Below are positions 17,886 to 27,043 of a stretch of 64,000 nt of DNA, piece by piece (within the stretch, counting starts at the first letter, position 1; each line of letters begins with the position of its first letter). This DNA is from an uncultured Saprospiraceae bacterium (GTDB taxonomy: Bacteria; Bacteroidota; Bacteroidia; Chitinophagales; Saprospiraceae): NCBI GenBank assembly GCA_937959115.1, contig CALGAW010000040.1:1-64000 (forward strand), read 5' to 3'. A model generated the notes under the pieces. It was not told where the DNA came from. It worked only from the letters and a program-made list of their open reading frames with translations, and made no database searches. Both the position numbers and the translations under genes were made by a program.

Positions 17886-18545
17886 ATGGCTTTAGATAAA
17901 AATGGGATTGCTAAACGAATAGCAAAAGAGTTACAAGACGGATATTACGTTAATTTGGGCATAGGCATCCCTACCTTGGTTGCTAATTATATTCCTAATG
18001 GTATCAACGTTTTTCTTCAATCTGAAAACGGTTTACTTGGTATGGGGCCATTCCCTAGGGAAGAAGATGTAGATGCTGACTTGATCAATGCAGGAAAGCA
18101 AACAGTAACGACCTTACCAGGCGCGTCTCTATTTAGCTCGTCTGAGAGTTTTGAGATGATAAGAGGAGGACACATCGATCTCACAGTACTTGGCGCAATG
18201 GAAGTTGCCCAAAATGGTGATATCGCCAATTGGAAGATCCCAGGTAAAATGGTCAAAGGAATGGGTGGAGCAATGGACTTAGTAGCCGCAGCTAGAAACA
18301 TCATCGTCGCCATGAGACATACCAATCGTGCTGGAGCCTCAAAATTACTAGAAAGCTGTTCTCTCCCACTGACAGGAGTCAACTGCATCAAGAAAGTAGT
18401 CACAGACTTAGCGGTGATGGAAATCAAGGATGGTGCCTTTCATCTGCTAGAACGCGCACCAGGTGTAAGTGTGGAAGAGATCAAGGAAAAAACAGCCGGA
18501 AAACTTATCGTTGAAGGTGATATTCCCGAAATGGCAATAGATTAA
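17886..18545 (+). CDS. scoB: 3-oxoacid CoA-transferase subunit B
   Basis: 219 residues. The catalytic glutamate that forms the enzyme-CoA thioester is E47 in [11 protein letters not shown], the defining family I motif. Other conserved segments are [14 protein letters not shown] (23-36), [23 protein letters not shown] and [14 protein letters not shown]. It partners the preceding A subunit as a heterotetramer. The class IV aminotransferase starts only 5 nt after its stop. Confidence 0.95.
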   Translation: MALDKNGIAKRIAKELQDGYYVNLGIGIPTLVANYIPNGINVFLQSENGLLGMGPFPREEDVDADLINAGKQTVTTLPGASLFSSSESFEMIRGGHIDLTVLGAMEVAQNGDIANWKIPGKMVKGMGGAMDLVAAARNIIVAMRHTNRAGASKLLESCSLPLTGVNCIKKVVTDLAVMEIKDGAFHLLERAPGVSVEEIKEKTAGKLIVEGDIPEMAID

Positions 18546-18550
18546 TAACG

Positions 18551-19378
18551 TTGTCTTCCAAACTATTCAACTACAACGGGAATCTTATTGATCCTGACAC
18601 TCCAATTTTTCATGCGACTAATAGAGGTGTTGCTTATGGAGACGGATTATTCGAAACCATTAGAATGATTGAAGGCTCAATACCTTTCTTATCCAGTCAT
18701 TACAATCGACTACTAAAAGGAATGAGTTATCTAGGATTTGACATCCCAAAAACATTCACCCAAGCATTCCTAAAGGCTGAAATCAAAAAAGTCTCGGCAG
18801 GTAATTCAAGAATACGGATCACCTTGACTAGAACAAAAGGTGGCAAGTACTTACCAACCATTAATAATTTCAACTATTTAATTGAAAGTGAATCATTAGG
18901 CAAATCCGAGTTCGAATTAAACTCCAAGGGCAAGCGTATTGATATATTTAAAAGGGAATACCTTACCTGTACGCCATTGTCTAATCTAAAAACTTGCAAT
19001 TCCTTGCCTTACATACTAGCCAGTCAATTCTATAAAGCTCAAGGAAATGATGATGCCCTTCTCTTAAATGAATATGGGAGGGTCTGTGAAGCAAGTAGTT
19101 CCAATATCTTCCTAGTAAAGCAGCACTTGGTAACCACCCCACCCTTATCAGAAGGCTGTATTGAAGGCGTTACAAGAAAATTTGTTTTAGAGATGCTAGA
19201 AGAAAATAAAATTAGAATTGAGGAACGTCCAATCACTGTAAAACAAGTTACAGAAGCTGATGAAATATGGCTGACTAACAGTATTCAAGGTATTCAATGG
19301 GTTGAGTCAATGAAGGAGCATCAGTATACTAATAAACTAGCTCAGCAAGCAGTTGACTGGTTGAATGCGGCTGTATGA
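18551..19378 (+). CDS. Class IV PLP aminotransferase (BCAT/D-amino-acid/ADC lyase family)
   Basis: 275 residues with a TTG start at 18551. The family-conserved opening (LFNYNGNLI ... NRGVAYGDGLFETIRM) begins right after it, and no in-frame ATG precedes it. Fold-type IV: the PLP lysine is K147 in PLSNLKTCNSLPYI, and the cofactor phosphate loop lies in EASSSNIFLVK and EGVTRKFVLEML. Members include branched-chain aminotransferase, D-alanine aminotransferase and aminodeoxychorismate lyase (PabC). At 275 residues with this layout it fits PabC or a D-amino-acid enzyme better than IlvE (~300-360), but the substrate is undecided. Tight linkage to the CoA-transferase suggests a shared transcript. Confidence 0.85.
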   Translation: MSSKLFNYNGNLIDPDTPIFHATNRGVAYGDGLFETIRMIEGSIPFLSSHYNRLLKGMSYLGFDIPKTFTQAFLKAEIKKVSAGNSRIRITLTRTKGGKYLPTINNFNYLIESESLGKSEFELNSKGKRIDIFKREYLTCTPLSNLKTCNSLPYILASQFYKAQGNDDALLLNEYGRVCEASSSNIFLVKQHLVTTPPLSEGCIEGVTRKFVLEMLEENKIRIEERPITVKQVTEADEIWLTNSIQGIQWVESMKEHQYTNKLAQQAVDWLNAAV

Positions 19379-19448
19379 AGTCCTAGTTAGCTGTATAGCT
19401 AGATGATGGTATCGTACTTTCAATAGGCTAACGATTGATCCGATTTTT

Positions 19449-19468
19449 CCTAGGGTTTGCACCCTAGG
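19449..19468. repeat. REP-like hairpin in a 252-bp convergent spacer
   Basis: CCTAGGGT and ACCCTAGG form a perfect 8-bp stem around the 4-nt loop TTGC. There is no T-run after the stem on either strand, so it is not a standard terminator. It sits between the convergent aminotransferase and FKBP genes. The surroundings read on the minus strand (CGATAGATATCAGCCTAGGG) recall the REP-type hairpins scattered in Bacteroidota genomes; that comparison is from memory. No second copy is seen in this window. Confidence 0.5.
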
Positions 19469-19630
19469 CTGATATCTATCGCACGTTCAGCGCTTTATTA
19501 ATTAAAATCTACTTCAAGGACATCAATTCCACGAAAATATTCAAACAAAGAACATTGAATTTGACCATTATCAGAAGGAGCACCTTCAGCATTCCTAAAT
19601 CTTCACTTGATATTCTGAATTCCTTCCCTT

Positions 19631-20944
19631 CTACTTCGTTGCAGAATTATTTTCAGCTTGCATTAGCTCAACATAAAAAACCAATTCTGAGTTCGGTTGA
19701 ATCTTTGGAGGACTGCCTGTTTCACCGTAACCAAGTTCTGAGGGGATAAACAGATATGCTTTAGATCCTGGATTAAGTAAGGCAATGCCTTCATCCCAAC
19801 CTTTAATCACCCGTCCCATTCCTAGTGGAAATTTGATTGGGTCGCCTCTACCGAAAGAAGAGTCAAACTCAGTTCCATCAGTAAGGTGACCGGAGTAATG
19901 CACACTGACGGTACTTCCTTTAACTGCATTTGCGCCACTTCCTTTTTGAGTGATTAAATATTTGAGGCCAGAACTTGTGGTCTTAAGATCTAGTTTATTG
20001 GCTTTATAGTCAGCAATAGTTTTTTCAGCATCTTTCTTAACAGAATCGTATCGCTTGAGAACAGAAGACTTGTTTGCCTCTTGCAATTTTGCACGTTTTT
20101 CTTCTTGTTTTTTCTGTTCAGCAATTTGCTTATCAACTTCAGATTTAGGGACGATATCTAGTGTCTTCAACTGGAACAACCCGACGTCGCCAGACTGAAA
20201 ACCCCATTCAGGTCGTACCTGATTACGCATTGAATCAAATTCGATGGCCATGTGCATGCTATCTCCGAGTGCCATGTAGCAGAGTGCATCCATTATTGGA
20301 TTCTTTTTCCTGTTTTCTGCACTTCCTTCTGGTGGGATCTGAAGTCTAAAGTCTCGTTTTAGATCAAATGAGGAGTACACCTTTTTTTGCCCTTTATTCA
20401 ATACAAGAGAATAGGTGATGCCATCCCCAGGTTTTGGCTTTTTGCCTTTCGTATCAACGATTTTGTTCATCAGGAAGCCATTTTCACTTGGCTTGAATGC
20501 AGATAGCAATGTTTCTTTTTCTTTCACCACATCCGCTTTCAGCATAATGTCTTTAAGCACAAGATCAATATAGATTAGATCTCCATCTTCATAGCTAACA
20601 GGCAATTTCTGTTTAACTGAGTCTTTATGGCGTACCATTGTCATGCTATCACCTTTAGACATCATAAGGATCATCTCTCTAAGGTAATTCCCATCATCTG
20701 CTTCTGGTATGGTAAGCTCAATTGGTACAATCTCTCTTCTAGAAGAAGTTACGATCGAATCATCTTTTCTAAAATCAATGTGATAGTAAACTTTATCCCC
20801 AGGGTTTGCTTTTGCAGCACCTGTCTTGATGTGGTGTTTATAAACCAACCCGGAAGAAGAGGTTGTAAAATCCTTTAATCCTCCTTGTTCACAAGAAAAA
20901 AGGAATAAAATTGTTAGTAGTAATAAAATGCTTATAGTTCTCAT
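19631..20944 (-). CDS. FKBP-type peptidyl-prolyl isomerase lipoprotein
   Basis: 437 residues. The lipoprotein signal MRTISILLLLTILFLFSC gives Cys18. Residues ~28-135 and ~150-255 resemble degenerate FKBP-like units (YKHHIKTGAAKANPGDKVYYH; NKIVDTKGKKPKPGDGITY). A charged coiled-coil stretch (~258-310, EQKKQEEKRAKLQEANK) leads to a complete FKBP domain at ~317-432 (VSVHYSGHLTDGTEFDSS, RVIKGWDEGIALL, YGETGSPPKIQPNSELVFYV). The last domain holds the usual active-site aromatic and Asp residues, so it should be an active proline isomerase assisting envelope protein folding. The architecture, degenerate-degenerate-coil-active, resembles a dimeric chaperone such as FkpA. Cotranscribed with the DHH phosphoesterase upstream (12-nt gap). 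Confidence 0.9.
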   Translation of the reverse strand: MRTISILLLLTILFLFSCEQGGLKDFTTSSSGLVYKHHIKTGAAKANPGDKVYYHIDFRKDDSIVTSSRREIVPIELTIPEADDGNYLREMILMMSKGDSMTMVRHKDSVKQKLPVSYEDGDLIYIDLVLKDIMLKADVVKEKETLLSAFKPSENGFLMNKIVDTKGKKPKPGDGITYSLVLNKGQKKVYSSFDLKRDFRLQIPPEGSAENRKKNPIMDALCYMALGDSMHMAIEFDSMRNQVRPEWGFQSGDVGLFQLKTLDIVPKSEVDKQIAEQKKQEEKRAKLQEANKSSVLKRYDSVKKDAEKTIADYKANKLDLKTTSSGLKYLITQKGSGANAVKGSTVSVHYSGHLTDGTEFDSSFGRGDPIKFPLGMGRVIKGWDEGIALLNPGSKAYLFIPSELGYGETGSPPKIQPNSELVFYVELMQAENNSATK

Positions 20945-20956
20945 AGTATATATTTC

Positions 20957-21979
20957 TTAATAGTGGATCGGTTGCGTTAATTCTTCTGCATATTTCGGAA
21001 GAATTTCAGCAAATTGTTTCTTTGTATCTTCTAGTGATAATTTGGACATACCGCCAGAAGCATTTCTATGCCCTCCTCCTTTAAAGTACTTAGAGGCGAT
21101 TTCTTGAACGGAAAACGTTCCTTTTGACCGTAAGGACAATTTCACAAACCCTTCTCTTTCAGTAATTAACGCAGCAAGTTTAATCTTTTTAATTCGAAGA
21201 ATATTATTTACAATACCTTCAGTATCTCCTCGTTGAATTCTCCAATTTTTATAATCTGCTTTTGTTAATACAATAACACCAGTATTATATTCATGGAAAA
21301 TAGTTAATACATCAGGACTCAAGCAGTAGCCTAATAACCGAAGCTGTTTTGCGGTTTGACTATTGAAAATCTTGTTTTGAAGATCAATATCATCAACCCC
21401 TCTGTCCTTTAATTCTGCAACAATTCTATAGAGTTTTGCGCTTGTACAATACCGAAAAGAACCAGTGTCCGTAATGATCCCTGTGAGTATACATTCTCCC
21501 ATGATATCATCGATTTTGTCTAAGTCATCCATTAATTCAATGAAGTCATAGATTAACTCACAGGTAGAACTTGCATCTGTATTTGAAATCGAATATTCAG
21601 CAAAATCTTCAGGATAAAGATGATGGTCAATCAACACTTTAGGAATTTCTGTTCGTTCTTCGATTTTCTCACCTAGTTTATCGATTCGGTGTAAGGCATT
21701 AAAATCTAAGCAAAAAACAATGTCTGCTTCTGCTATCATTTTATTGGCTTTCTCCTTCTGTTTATCATGAATCAGGATATACTCAGCACCAGGCATCCAT
21801 CTGAAGATTGGTGGATATTCTGAAGGAAATGCAATAGTTGCATCGTGCCCATGTCTACTTAAATAGTGAAACAAGGCTAAAGAAGATCCGATCGCATCTC
21901 CATCAGGATTACGGTGAGATACGATTGCCACTTTTCGTGGTTTACTTAAGAATTCTTTTAACGCTGTTATATTTTCCAT
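20957..21979 (-). CDS. DHH/DHHA1 phosphoesterase (NrnA-like nanoRNase/pAp phosphatase)
   Basis: 340 residues from the ATG at 21979. A longer frame reaching 22045 runs through the promoter box at 22005-22012 and is rejected. The DHH domain has SHRNPDGDAIGSS (H22, D26, D28), LDFNALHRID and the DHH motif itself (DHHLYPEDF). The DHHA1 substrate domain has GGGHRNASGGMS near the C-terminus. Members degrade 2-5 nt RNAs and/or dephosphorylate 3'-phosphoadenosine 5'-phosphate with Mn; some act on c-di-AMP products. The choice between these cannot be made by reading. Divergent from ndk, and first gene of the unit with the FKBP lipoprotein. Confidence 0.9.
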   Translation of the reverse strand: MENITALKEFLSKPRKVAIVSHRNPDGDAIGSSLALFHYLSRHGHDATIAFPSEYPPIFRWMPGAEYILIHDKQKEKANKMIAEADIVFCLDFNALHRIDKLGEKIEERTEIPKVLIDHHLYPEDFAEYSISNTDASSTCELIYDFIELMDDLDKIDDIMGECILTGIITDTGSFRYCTSAKLYRIVAELKDRGVDDIDLQNKIFNSQTAKQLRLLGYCLSPDVLTIFHEYNTGVIVLTKADYKNWRIQRGDTEGIVNNILRIKKIKLAALITEREGFVKLSLRSKGTFSVQEIASKYFKGGGHRNASGGMSKLSLEDTKKQFAEILPKYAEELTQPIHY

Positions 21980-22004
21980 AAGTCTGGTCTGGGGTAATTT
22001 TGCA

Positions 22005-22012
22005 CAAAAATA
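22005..22012 (-). promoter_or_regulatory. -7 box (TATTTTTG) for the DHH gene
   Basis: On the minus strand, 25 nt before the chosen ATG at 21979. It lies inside the longer possible frame and so fixes the start downstream. It is back to back with the ndk promoter. Confidence 0.5.
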
Positions 22013-22065
22013 ACCTATTTTGACAAAAAAACAATTTGAAATCAAAAGATTAAATTTTGAATCCT

Positions 22066-22073
22066 TACATTTG
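22066..22073 (+). promoter_or_regulatory. -7 box (TACATTTG) for ndk
   Basis: TAnnTTTG match followed by GCAGC, 38 nt before the ndk ATG at 22112. The two divergent boxes lie 53 bp apart in a 132-bp intergenic region. Confidence 0.6.
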
Positions 22074-22111
22074 CAGCAATTTTAAAATCATTTCAAATAA
22101 AATTGAAAAAA

Positions 22112-22531
22112 ATGGCAACGAATAAAACACTGACTATGATTAAGCCGGACGCTGTAAAAGCCGGTTCTATTGGAGGAATTCTAGCAATGATCAATAAAGC
22201 TGGTTTTCGAATTGTTTCAATGAAAATGACCCACCTTACAACTGAAAAAGCGCAAGAGTTTTACAGTGTACACAAAGAACGTCCTTTCTTTGGTGAATTA
22301 GTAGAATTTATGACATCAGGTCCTATTGTTGCTGCCATTCTTGAAAAAGACAACGCTGTAGCTGATTTTAGAACGCTAATCGGTGCTACAAACCCTGCAG
22401 ATGCCGCTCCTGGCACAATTAGAGCATTGTATGCAAAAAGCATTGGCGAGAACGCTGTGCATGGCTCTGACTCTGATGAAAACGCTGCCATTGAGGGTGC
22501 ATTTCACTTTGGAGGAACAGAAATGTTCTAG
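22112..22531 (+). CDS. ndk: Nucleoside diphosphate kinase
   Basis: 139 residues from the ATG at 22112; the in-frame TTG at 22103 would add MKK and is not needed. It balances nucleoside triphosphate pools by moving phosphate from ATP through a phosphohistidine. The catalytic His is H117 in [13 protein letters not shown]. Other family landmarks are [12 protein letters not shown] (7-18), [16 protein letters not shown] and [19 protein letters not shown]. Length is normal. The gene is followed by an unusual nested inverted repeat. Confidence 0.97.
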   Translation: MATNKTLTMIKPDAVKAGSIGGILAMINKAGFRIVSMKMTHLTTEKAQEFYSVHKERPFFGELVEFMTSGPIVAAILEKDNAVADFRTLIGATNPADAAPGTIRALYAKSIGENAVHGSDSDENAAIEGAFHFGGTEMF

Positions 22532-22534
22532 AAA

Positions 22535-22644
22535 TAATGTTTAACTCTTAGTTTTTAATGATTAATGAAATGCATCGGATATCCTTTATCTACTTAATTG
22601 TAGAATGATTTTGTGTTTCATTAATCATTAATAATTAAACATTA
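22535..22644. repeat. Nested AT-rich inverted repeat
   Basis: Two perfect inverted-repeat pairs share one centre. The outer pair is 10 nt (22535-22544 TAATGTTTAA with 22635-22644) and the inner pair 16 nt (22555-22570 TTAATGATTAATGAAA with 22616-22631), around a 45-bp core. It nearly fills the gap between ndk and the TPR gene. The motif TTAATGATTAATG recurs in other spacers (near 57886 and 40840). It could be a small non-autonomous element, a processing hairpin or a bidirectional terminator. No coding potential. Confidence 0.7.
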
Positions 22645-22657
22645 ACAATTAAAATAA

Positions 22658-22978
22658 ATGTCAAGTCCTAGATTAATTCAGCTACAAGAACTATTGAAGG
22701 GAAGTCCAACCGACTCCTTCCTCTTGTTTGCTATTGCTAAGGAATATGAAGGACTGGACAACCTTGAGTCGGCATTGACCAATTATCAAATGCTCAAGAA
22801 ACATGATCCTGAGTACACTGGGCTGTATTACCACCTAGGAAAACTATATGAGCTTTTGGATGAAGAGGATCAAGCATTATCCATCTATCAAGAAGGCATT
22901 GATCACTGTATTAAGGTAGGTGATCATCATGCATTAAATGAGTTAAAAGGTGCTAAATTAAATCTTGAGCTATTATAG
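22658..22978 (+). CDS. Small TPR protein
   Basis: 106 residues, almost entirely two to three tetratricopeptide repeats (for example LLFAIAKEYEGLDNLESALTN and GLYYHLGKLYELLDEEDQAL). There is no signal peptide or membrane segment, so it is cytosolic. TPRs bind peptides or proteins; the partner is unknown. Convergent with the DUF4249 gene (11 nt between stops). Confidence 0.8.
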   Translation: MSSPRLIQLQELLKGSPTDSFLLFAIAKEYEGLDNLESALTNYQMLKKHDPEYTGLYYHLGKLYELLDEEDQALSIYQEGIDHCIKVGDHHALNELKGAKLNLELL

Positions 22979-22989
22979 CCTAATCTGTT

Positions 22990-23847
22990 CTAATTCAGAA
23001 TTTTAAACGTTCTGCTTTCCATAGAAAATACGCCTTTCCCGTTCTCTACATTTGAATGAACAATTACAGGTTCAGCAAATGGATTTCCCTCGGCATTAAA
23101 TGAAGCTAATATAGATTTAGACAGGAAATACTTGTCCTTAGAAATCACTCGAAAGTCAATTGCAATCTGAAAAGAAGGATCGTATAGTGGATCCGAAATA
23201 ATTACTAGATTGTACAGTTTTCCATCAAAAATATCATCATTAAAAAGAGGTGCTTGCCAGCCTGGTTCCATGATTGGATCGAGGCTCCATGTAGACACCC
23301 CATAATCACTAAAGCCAGTCGTATCCGGTAAATGTTTAATGACAATTTGGTAATAATTATCCGTGCCAGCTTGGTCTTGAAAATCAAATGTTATCTTATC
23401 TTGAAGGTATCCATCAAGTGTGACTCCACCTTCAGGATCGTACATACAGTTTTGCAATTGAACCGCTTCAGGCAACGTCTGAACTGCGCTTACGGATTCA
23501 TATCCAGTTGCTGAAGCCTCTAACCGATATTCTCTTCCAGGCAATAGTGGTGTACTAAGCTGTTGCACATAAACACCTTCCGTTATTTCTGGAATTGCAA
23601 ACAGTAGGTTTCCATCTTCGTAGAAATTAATCGTCGCCCCTTCTATCGGCTTAATCAAGGAATCACGATCTAAAACACTGATCGAGTTGGTCAGTAACAC
23701 CACAATTGAATCATCCCCTGAAACATAAAAGCTAGACATCACAATCTCTGAAGTATGCTCAGGGATGGGCACGTCAATCACTTGCTCACAACTCCAAATA
23801 GTAAACAAAGAAAAGATAAACAGTGTATTGAATAATATAGTTCGCAT
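22990..23847 (-). CDS. DUF4249 lipoprotein
   Basis: 285 residues. The lipoprotein signal ends FSLFTIWSC (Cys20), followed by EQVIDVPIPEHTSEIVMSSF, the typical N-terminus of DUF4249 proteins. Beta-rich throughout (GATINFYEDGNLLF, PGREYRLEASATGY). DUF4249 proteins are encoded with TonB-dependent receptors and likely act as the surface lipoprotein of an uptake pair. Here the receptor is directly upstream with 2 nt between stop and start, giving an operon. The cargo is unknown. Confidence 0.88.
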   Translation of the reverse strand: MRTILFNTLFIFSLFTIWSCEQVIDVPIPEHTSEIVMSSFYVSGDDSIVVLLTNSISVLDRDSLIKPIEGATINFYEDGNLLFAIPEITEGVYVQQLSTPLLPGREYRLEASATGYESVSAVQTLPEAVQLQNCMYDPEGGVTLDGYLQDKITFDFQDQAGTDNYYQIVIKHLPDTTGFSDYGVSTWSLDPIMEPGWQAPLFNDDIFDGKLYNLVIISDPLYDPSFQIAIDFRVISKDKYFLSKSILASFNAEGNPFAEPVIVHSNVENGKGVFSMESRTFKILN

Positions 23848-23849
23848 GA

Positions 23850-26225
23850 TTAAAATTTAAAGCTATAACTAAATGATGGCAAGATTGGGAAGAGACTAAG
23901 TTGCTTGAAAACATCCTGATCGGTGTTAAAATCGTAGGTCTCATAAATGAAGAACGGATTTCTACGGTTGTATAGGTTATAAAATCCGATCGTAAACTTA
24001 CGCTCGTAGCGCTTCTTCTTCTTGACAAAATCAACGCCGATATCTGCTCTGTGATAACTGTTCATCCTAAAGCTATTCTTGCTTTTTGGTGAAGAGGTGG
24101 TTTCTCCACCGATAACTCCCGGCTCATTCCAATAATCACTAGGATAAGCTGTGAAATAAGAGTATTCAGGAAGCGTGATTGCATTTCCAGTTCCGTAAAC
24201 CCAAGTCGCAGAGATTTGGATTTTAGGGCCAAACTCATGCATAAAGACTAAAGAGATATCATGTCGGCGATCGTATTTAAAGGGATACCATTCTTCTCCA
24301 TTGATATTATTGAATTTTCGGTTACTCCAACTAAGCGTATATCCAGCCCAACCTGTGGTTTTACCAAATTTCTTTTGAGCGAATACCTCTACTCCATAGG
24401 AATAGCCTTCACCAATTTCAACCTTATCCTGCCAATCTCCAAAACCGAAGAAATTAGCGCCTTCTTTGTAGCTGATTAGGTTTTTCATCTCCTTGTAATA
24501 ACCTTCCACACTTACTTCAAACTTATCATCAAATGTCTTTGCAACTCCTAGGGCAGCCTGCCAAGAACTTTCCGGCTTAATTTGTTTAGTAGAGGGCAGC
24601 CATAAATCAGTTGGCAAACCAATGCCTTCATTTGTAAGCAAGTGTAAGTATTGATACATCGTAGCAAATGAAGCCTTGAGCGCGTAGGACTTTGGAAGCA
24701 TATACTTCATTCCTAGCCTTGGCTGAACAGAATAATAAGGTTCTTTTTCAACAAGGAACGTCGAGAAATGAACTCCGATGTTTGCTTTAAAATTTTTGCC
24801 AATGGACAAATCATCCTCTACATAAGCAGTCATGTCCCATGAACCAACATTTACAGAGCCAACAGTTGTGTCCAACTCAGTCTGATTGTCAGTATCCAAC
24901 TTAAAGTTGATGGCTCCTGGGCGGAAGGTGTGGTGTGTTGCACTTGCACCAAATTTAACATAGTGAGATGGATTTGGAACGAAGTCAAAATCTACCTTTC
25001 CAGCATAATCTTCAATACCTGACTTATACTTGGCAATCCATTGAATTTCTTCCTCTCTGATCAAGTCTTTTTCAGCGATGTTCAATCCAGTATCAAATTG
25101 GTATCTACTGTAAGTCATTGCTATATTACTGAATAGCTTGTTGCTAAACATGTGATTGTACCGCAGTGTTCCGGTAAGATTACCCCAATCAAGTCCAAAG
25201 CCATATTCACTTTCAAAATCCTGATATTTTTCTTCTGTATCAGCGTAAAATTTATCGTTACCACCATAGAAACTAAGATACAGTCTATCCTTGTCACTGA
25301 ATTTATGGTTGAGTTTTATATTCCCATCATAAAAATAATAGCCCCCTGAAACTGAAAAATCTTCATCGTTCTGCGAAGCCTTAATGAACGGCTGTGCAAG
25401 GAGATCAATATACGTTCTTCGACCAGAGATAAGGAAGGAGGTCTTGTCTTTTACGATCGGGCCTTCTAGGGTTAGCTTAGATGCAAGCAGACCAATTGTC
25501 CCATTTGCTTTAAACTTCTTCATGTTTCCTTCCTTCATGTTAATTTCCAATACAGAGGACAATCGTCCACCATATCGAGCAGGAAATCCCCCTTTAATCA
25601 AGGATATGTTATTTATGGCATCCGCGTTAAACACAGAGAAGAATCCAAAGAGGTGTGATGCGTTGTAAACTGGAGCACCATCCAGCAACATTAGTACTTG
25701 ATCGGGACTTCCACCACGGACATATAGGCCGCTTGTCCCTTCCCCTCCAGATTGCACACCTGGCATGAGCTGAAGTGTTTTTAGAACATCTACTTCCCCA
25801 AGGAGAGCGGGTAGTTTTTTTATTTGTTGAATGGGGATACTAACTTCACTCATCTGAGTTTTGTCTTCTATTCTGTCTTGGCGTTCTGCTGACACCTCAA
25901 CAACTTCCATAGACTCTACCCCCATTTGAATATTTAGTGTGACATCTTCCTTCAAGTCAATTCGGAAATATTGAGTTTGATATCCAACATAGCTTACTGC
26001 GAGATACACTGAATCTGCAGGAAGTGTAAGACTGTAAAACCCATAGACATTGGTATTGGTTCCTTTAGTCTCGCCTACTACATAAACGGTTGCTGCGATT
26101 AGCTTTTCAGAATTGTCGATGTCTTCCACGTATCCTGAGATCGTGTATCGTTCTTGTGCTTGGAGGTAGAAACTTGAGAGGAGAAGCACTAAAACGCAGG
26201 ATAATTTCAAAAGTAGTTTATACAT
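23850..26225 (-). CDS. TonB-dependent receptor with CarboxypepD-like N-terminal domain
   Basis: 791 residues. A signal peptide ends LQAQ (~23). A carboxypeptidase-regulatory-like domain covers ~28-110 (TISGYVEDIDNSEKLIAATVYV, GFYSLTLPADS). The plug domain (~125-225) holds LLGEVDVLKTLQLMPGVQSG and YVRGGSPDQVLMLLDGAPVYN. The rest is a 22-stranded barrel with outward loops, ending in FSYSFKF, whose terminal Phe is typical of outer-membrane barrels. It imports an unknown large or scarce nutrient using TonB energy. It is paired with the DUF4249 lipoprotein, and not with SusD, so a polysaccharide substrate is not implied. Confidence 0.94.
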   Translation of the reverse strand: MYKLLLKLSCVLVLLLSSFYLQAQERYTISGYVEDIDNSEKLIAATVYVVGETKGTNTNVYGFYSLTLPADSVYLAVSYVGYQTQYFRIDLKEDVTLNIQMGVESMEVVEVSAERQDRIEDKTQMSEVSIPIQQIKKLPALLGEVDVLKTLQLMPGVQSGGEGTSGLYVRGGSPDQVLMLLDGAPVYNASHLFGFFSVFNADAINNISLIKGGFPARYGGRLSSVLEINMKEGNMKKFKANGTIGLLASKLTLEGPIVKDKTSFLISGRRTYIDLLAQPFIKASQNDEDFSVSGGYYFYDGNIKLNHKFSDKDRLYLSFYGGNDKFYADTEEKYQDFESEYGFGLDWGNLTGTLRYNHMFSNKLFSNIAMTYSRYQFDTGLNIAEKDLIREEEIQWIAKYKSGIEDYAGKVDFDFVPNPSHYVKFGASATHHTFRPGAINFKLDTDNQTELDTTVGSVNVGSWDMTAYVEDDLSIGKNFKANIGVHFSTFLVEKEPYYSVQPRLGMKYMLPKSYALKASFATMYQYLHLLTNEGIGLPTDLWLPSTKQIKPESSWQAALGVAKTFDDKFEVSVEGYYKEMKNLISYKEGANFFGFGDWQDKVEIGEGYSYGVEVFAQKKFGKTTGWAGYTLSWSNRKFNNINGEEWYPFKYDRRHDISLVFMHEFGPKIQISATWVYGTGNAITLPEYSYFTAYPSDYWNEPGVIGGETTSSPKSKNSFRMNSYHRADIGVDFVKKKKRYERKFTIGFYNLYNRRNPFFIYETYDFNTDQDVFKQLSLFPILPSFSYSFKF

Positions 26226-26322
26226 ATCGTTAAATATTCATGATCATTTCTATATCTATGACAAACGTCAATGTCAATACACTTATTGCAACACCTATTA
26301 TTTTGAAAATTCTTAGAGCAAA

Positions 26323-27039
26323 TTAGTGCATTGTTAATGCTGCTATTCCAAATCCAATCAAGATGGCAACCAGTCTATTAGTGTCCAATTTATGCGAATT
26401 AGATTCAAACAAAATTGTTGTTGATATATGTAAAAAAGACCCAATTACAATGCCAACTAAGCTTGGTATCCATTCTTGCGTTAGTATCGAAGCTTTGCTT
26501 AACATTTCAGCTGAGAATGCACCTAGTGGTGACATTAGTGAAAAGACGACTAGGGAGAGAATCGTTACTTTTTTGGAAAATCCAGAGATGATAAATATTA
26601 GTACCAACGCAAAAGCTGCTGGCAATTTATGGATTATTATTCCCCAGAGTAGATGGTTGTGTGCATGTGCTTGCATTTCTGGATAGGAGCTAATTGGAAT
26701 GCCTTCTAGAAAAGAGTGTAAGCACAAGCCTAACATAATGCTTAGAGCAAAAGAGCTGTCTGTATGGCCTGTATGTATGTGTCCATGTTCAATTCCTTGG
26801 GAAAGATGTTCTAATAATATTTGAACGACAAACCCGACGAGAATGAACAACCCTATATCAGTGCCGCCTGCAGCATAGGTTTCTGGTATAAGATGTAGCA
26901 TTACGATACCTAACAGATAGGCGCCGCTGAATGCAAGAATGACATCTAGTACTTTCTTATTTGTTTTTCGAAAATAGAAAGCTAGTCCTCCACCGAAGAT
27001 TACTGAAAAAATTAATAAGAGGTATTCCCAAATTTCCAT
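26323..27039 (-). CDS. ZIP-family metal transporter
   Basis: 238 residues with about eight membrane segments. The binuclear metal site motifs of ZIP transporters are present: HSFLEGIP (H108, E112) in TM4 and HKLPAAFAL (H137, K138) in TM5. A His-rich loop lies between TM3 and TM4 (EHGHIHTGH, ~84-92). It should bring Zn2+ (or Fe2+/Mn2+) into the cytoplasm. The start codon at 27039 is only 4 nt past a promoter -7 box, so the mRNA may be leaderless. No Zur-type operator is recognised. Confidence 0.93.
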   Translation of the reverse strand: MEIWEYLLLIFSVIFGGGLAFYFRKTNKKVLDVILAFSGAYLLGIVMLHLIPETYAAGGTDIGLFILVGFVVQILLEHLSQGIEHGHIHTGHTDSSFALSIMLGLCLHSFLEGIPISSYPEMQAHAHNHLLWGIIIHKLPAAFALVLIFIISGFSKKVTILSLVVFSLMSPLGAFSAEMLSKASILTQEWIPSLVGIVIGSFLHISTTILFESNSHKLDTNRLVAILIGFGIAALTMH

Positions 27040-27043
27040 TCCG

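Noticed and set aside
18017-18427. A 136-codon minus-strand frame opposite scoB
   Set aside because: Antisense shadow of a conserved gene with no signature.
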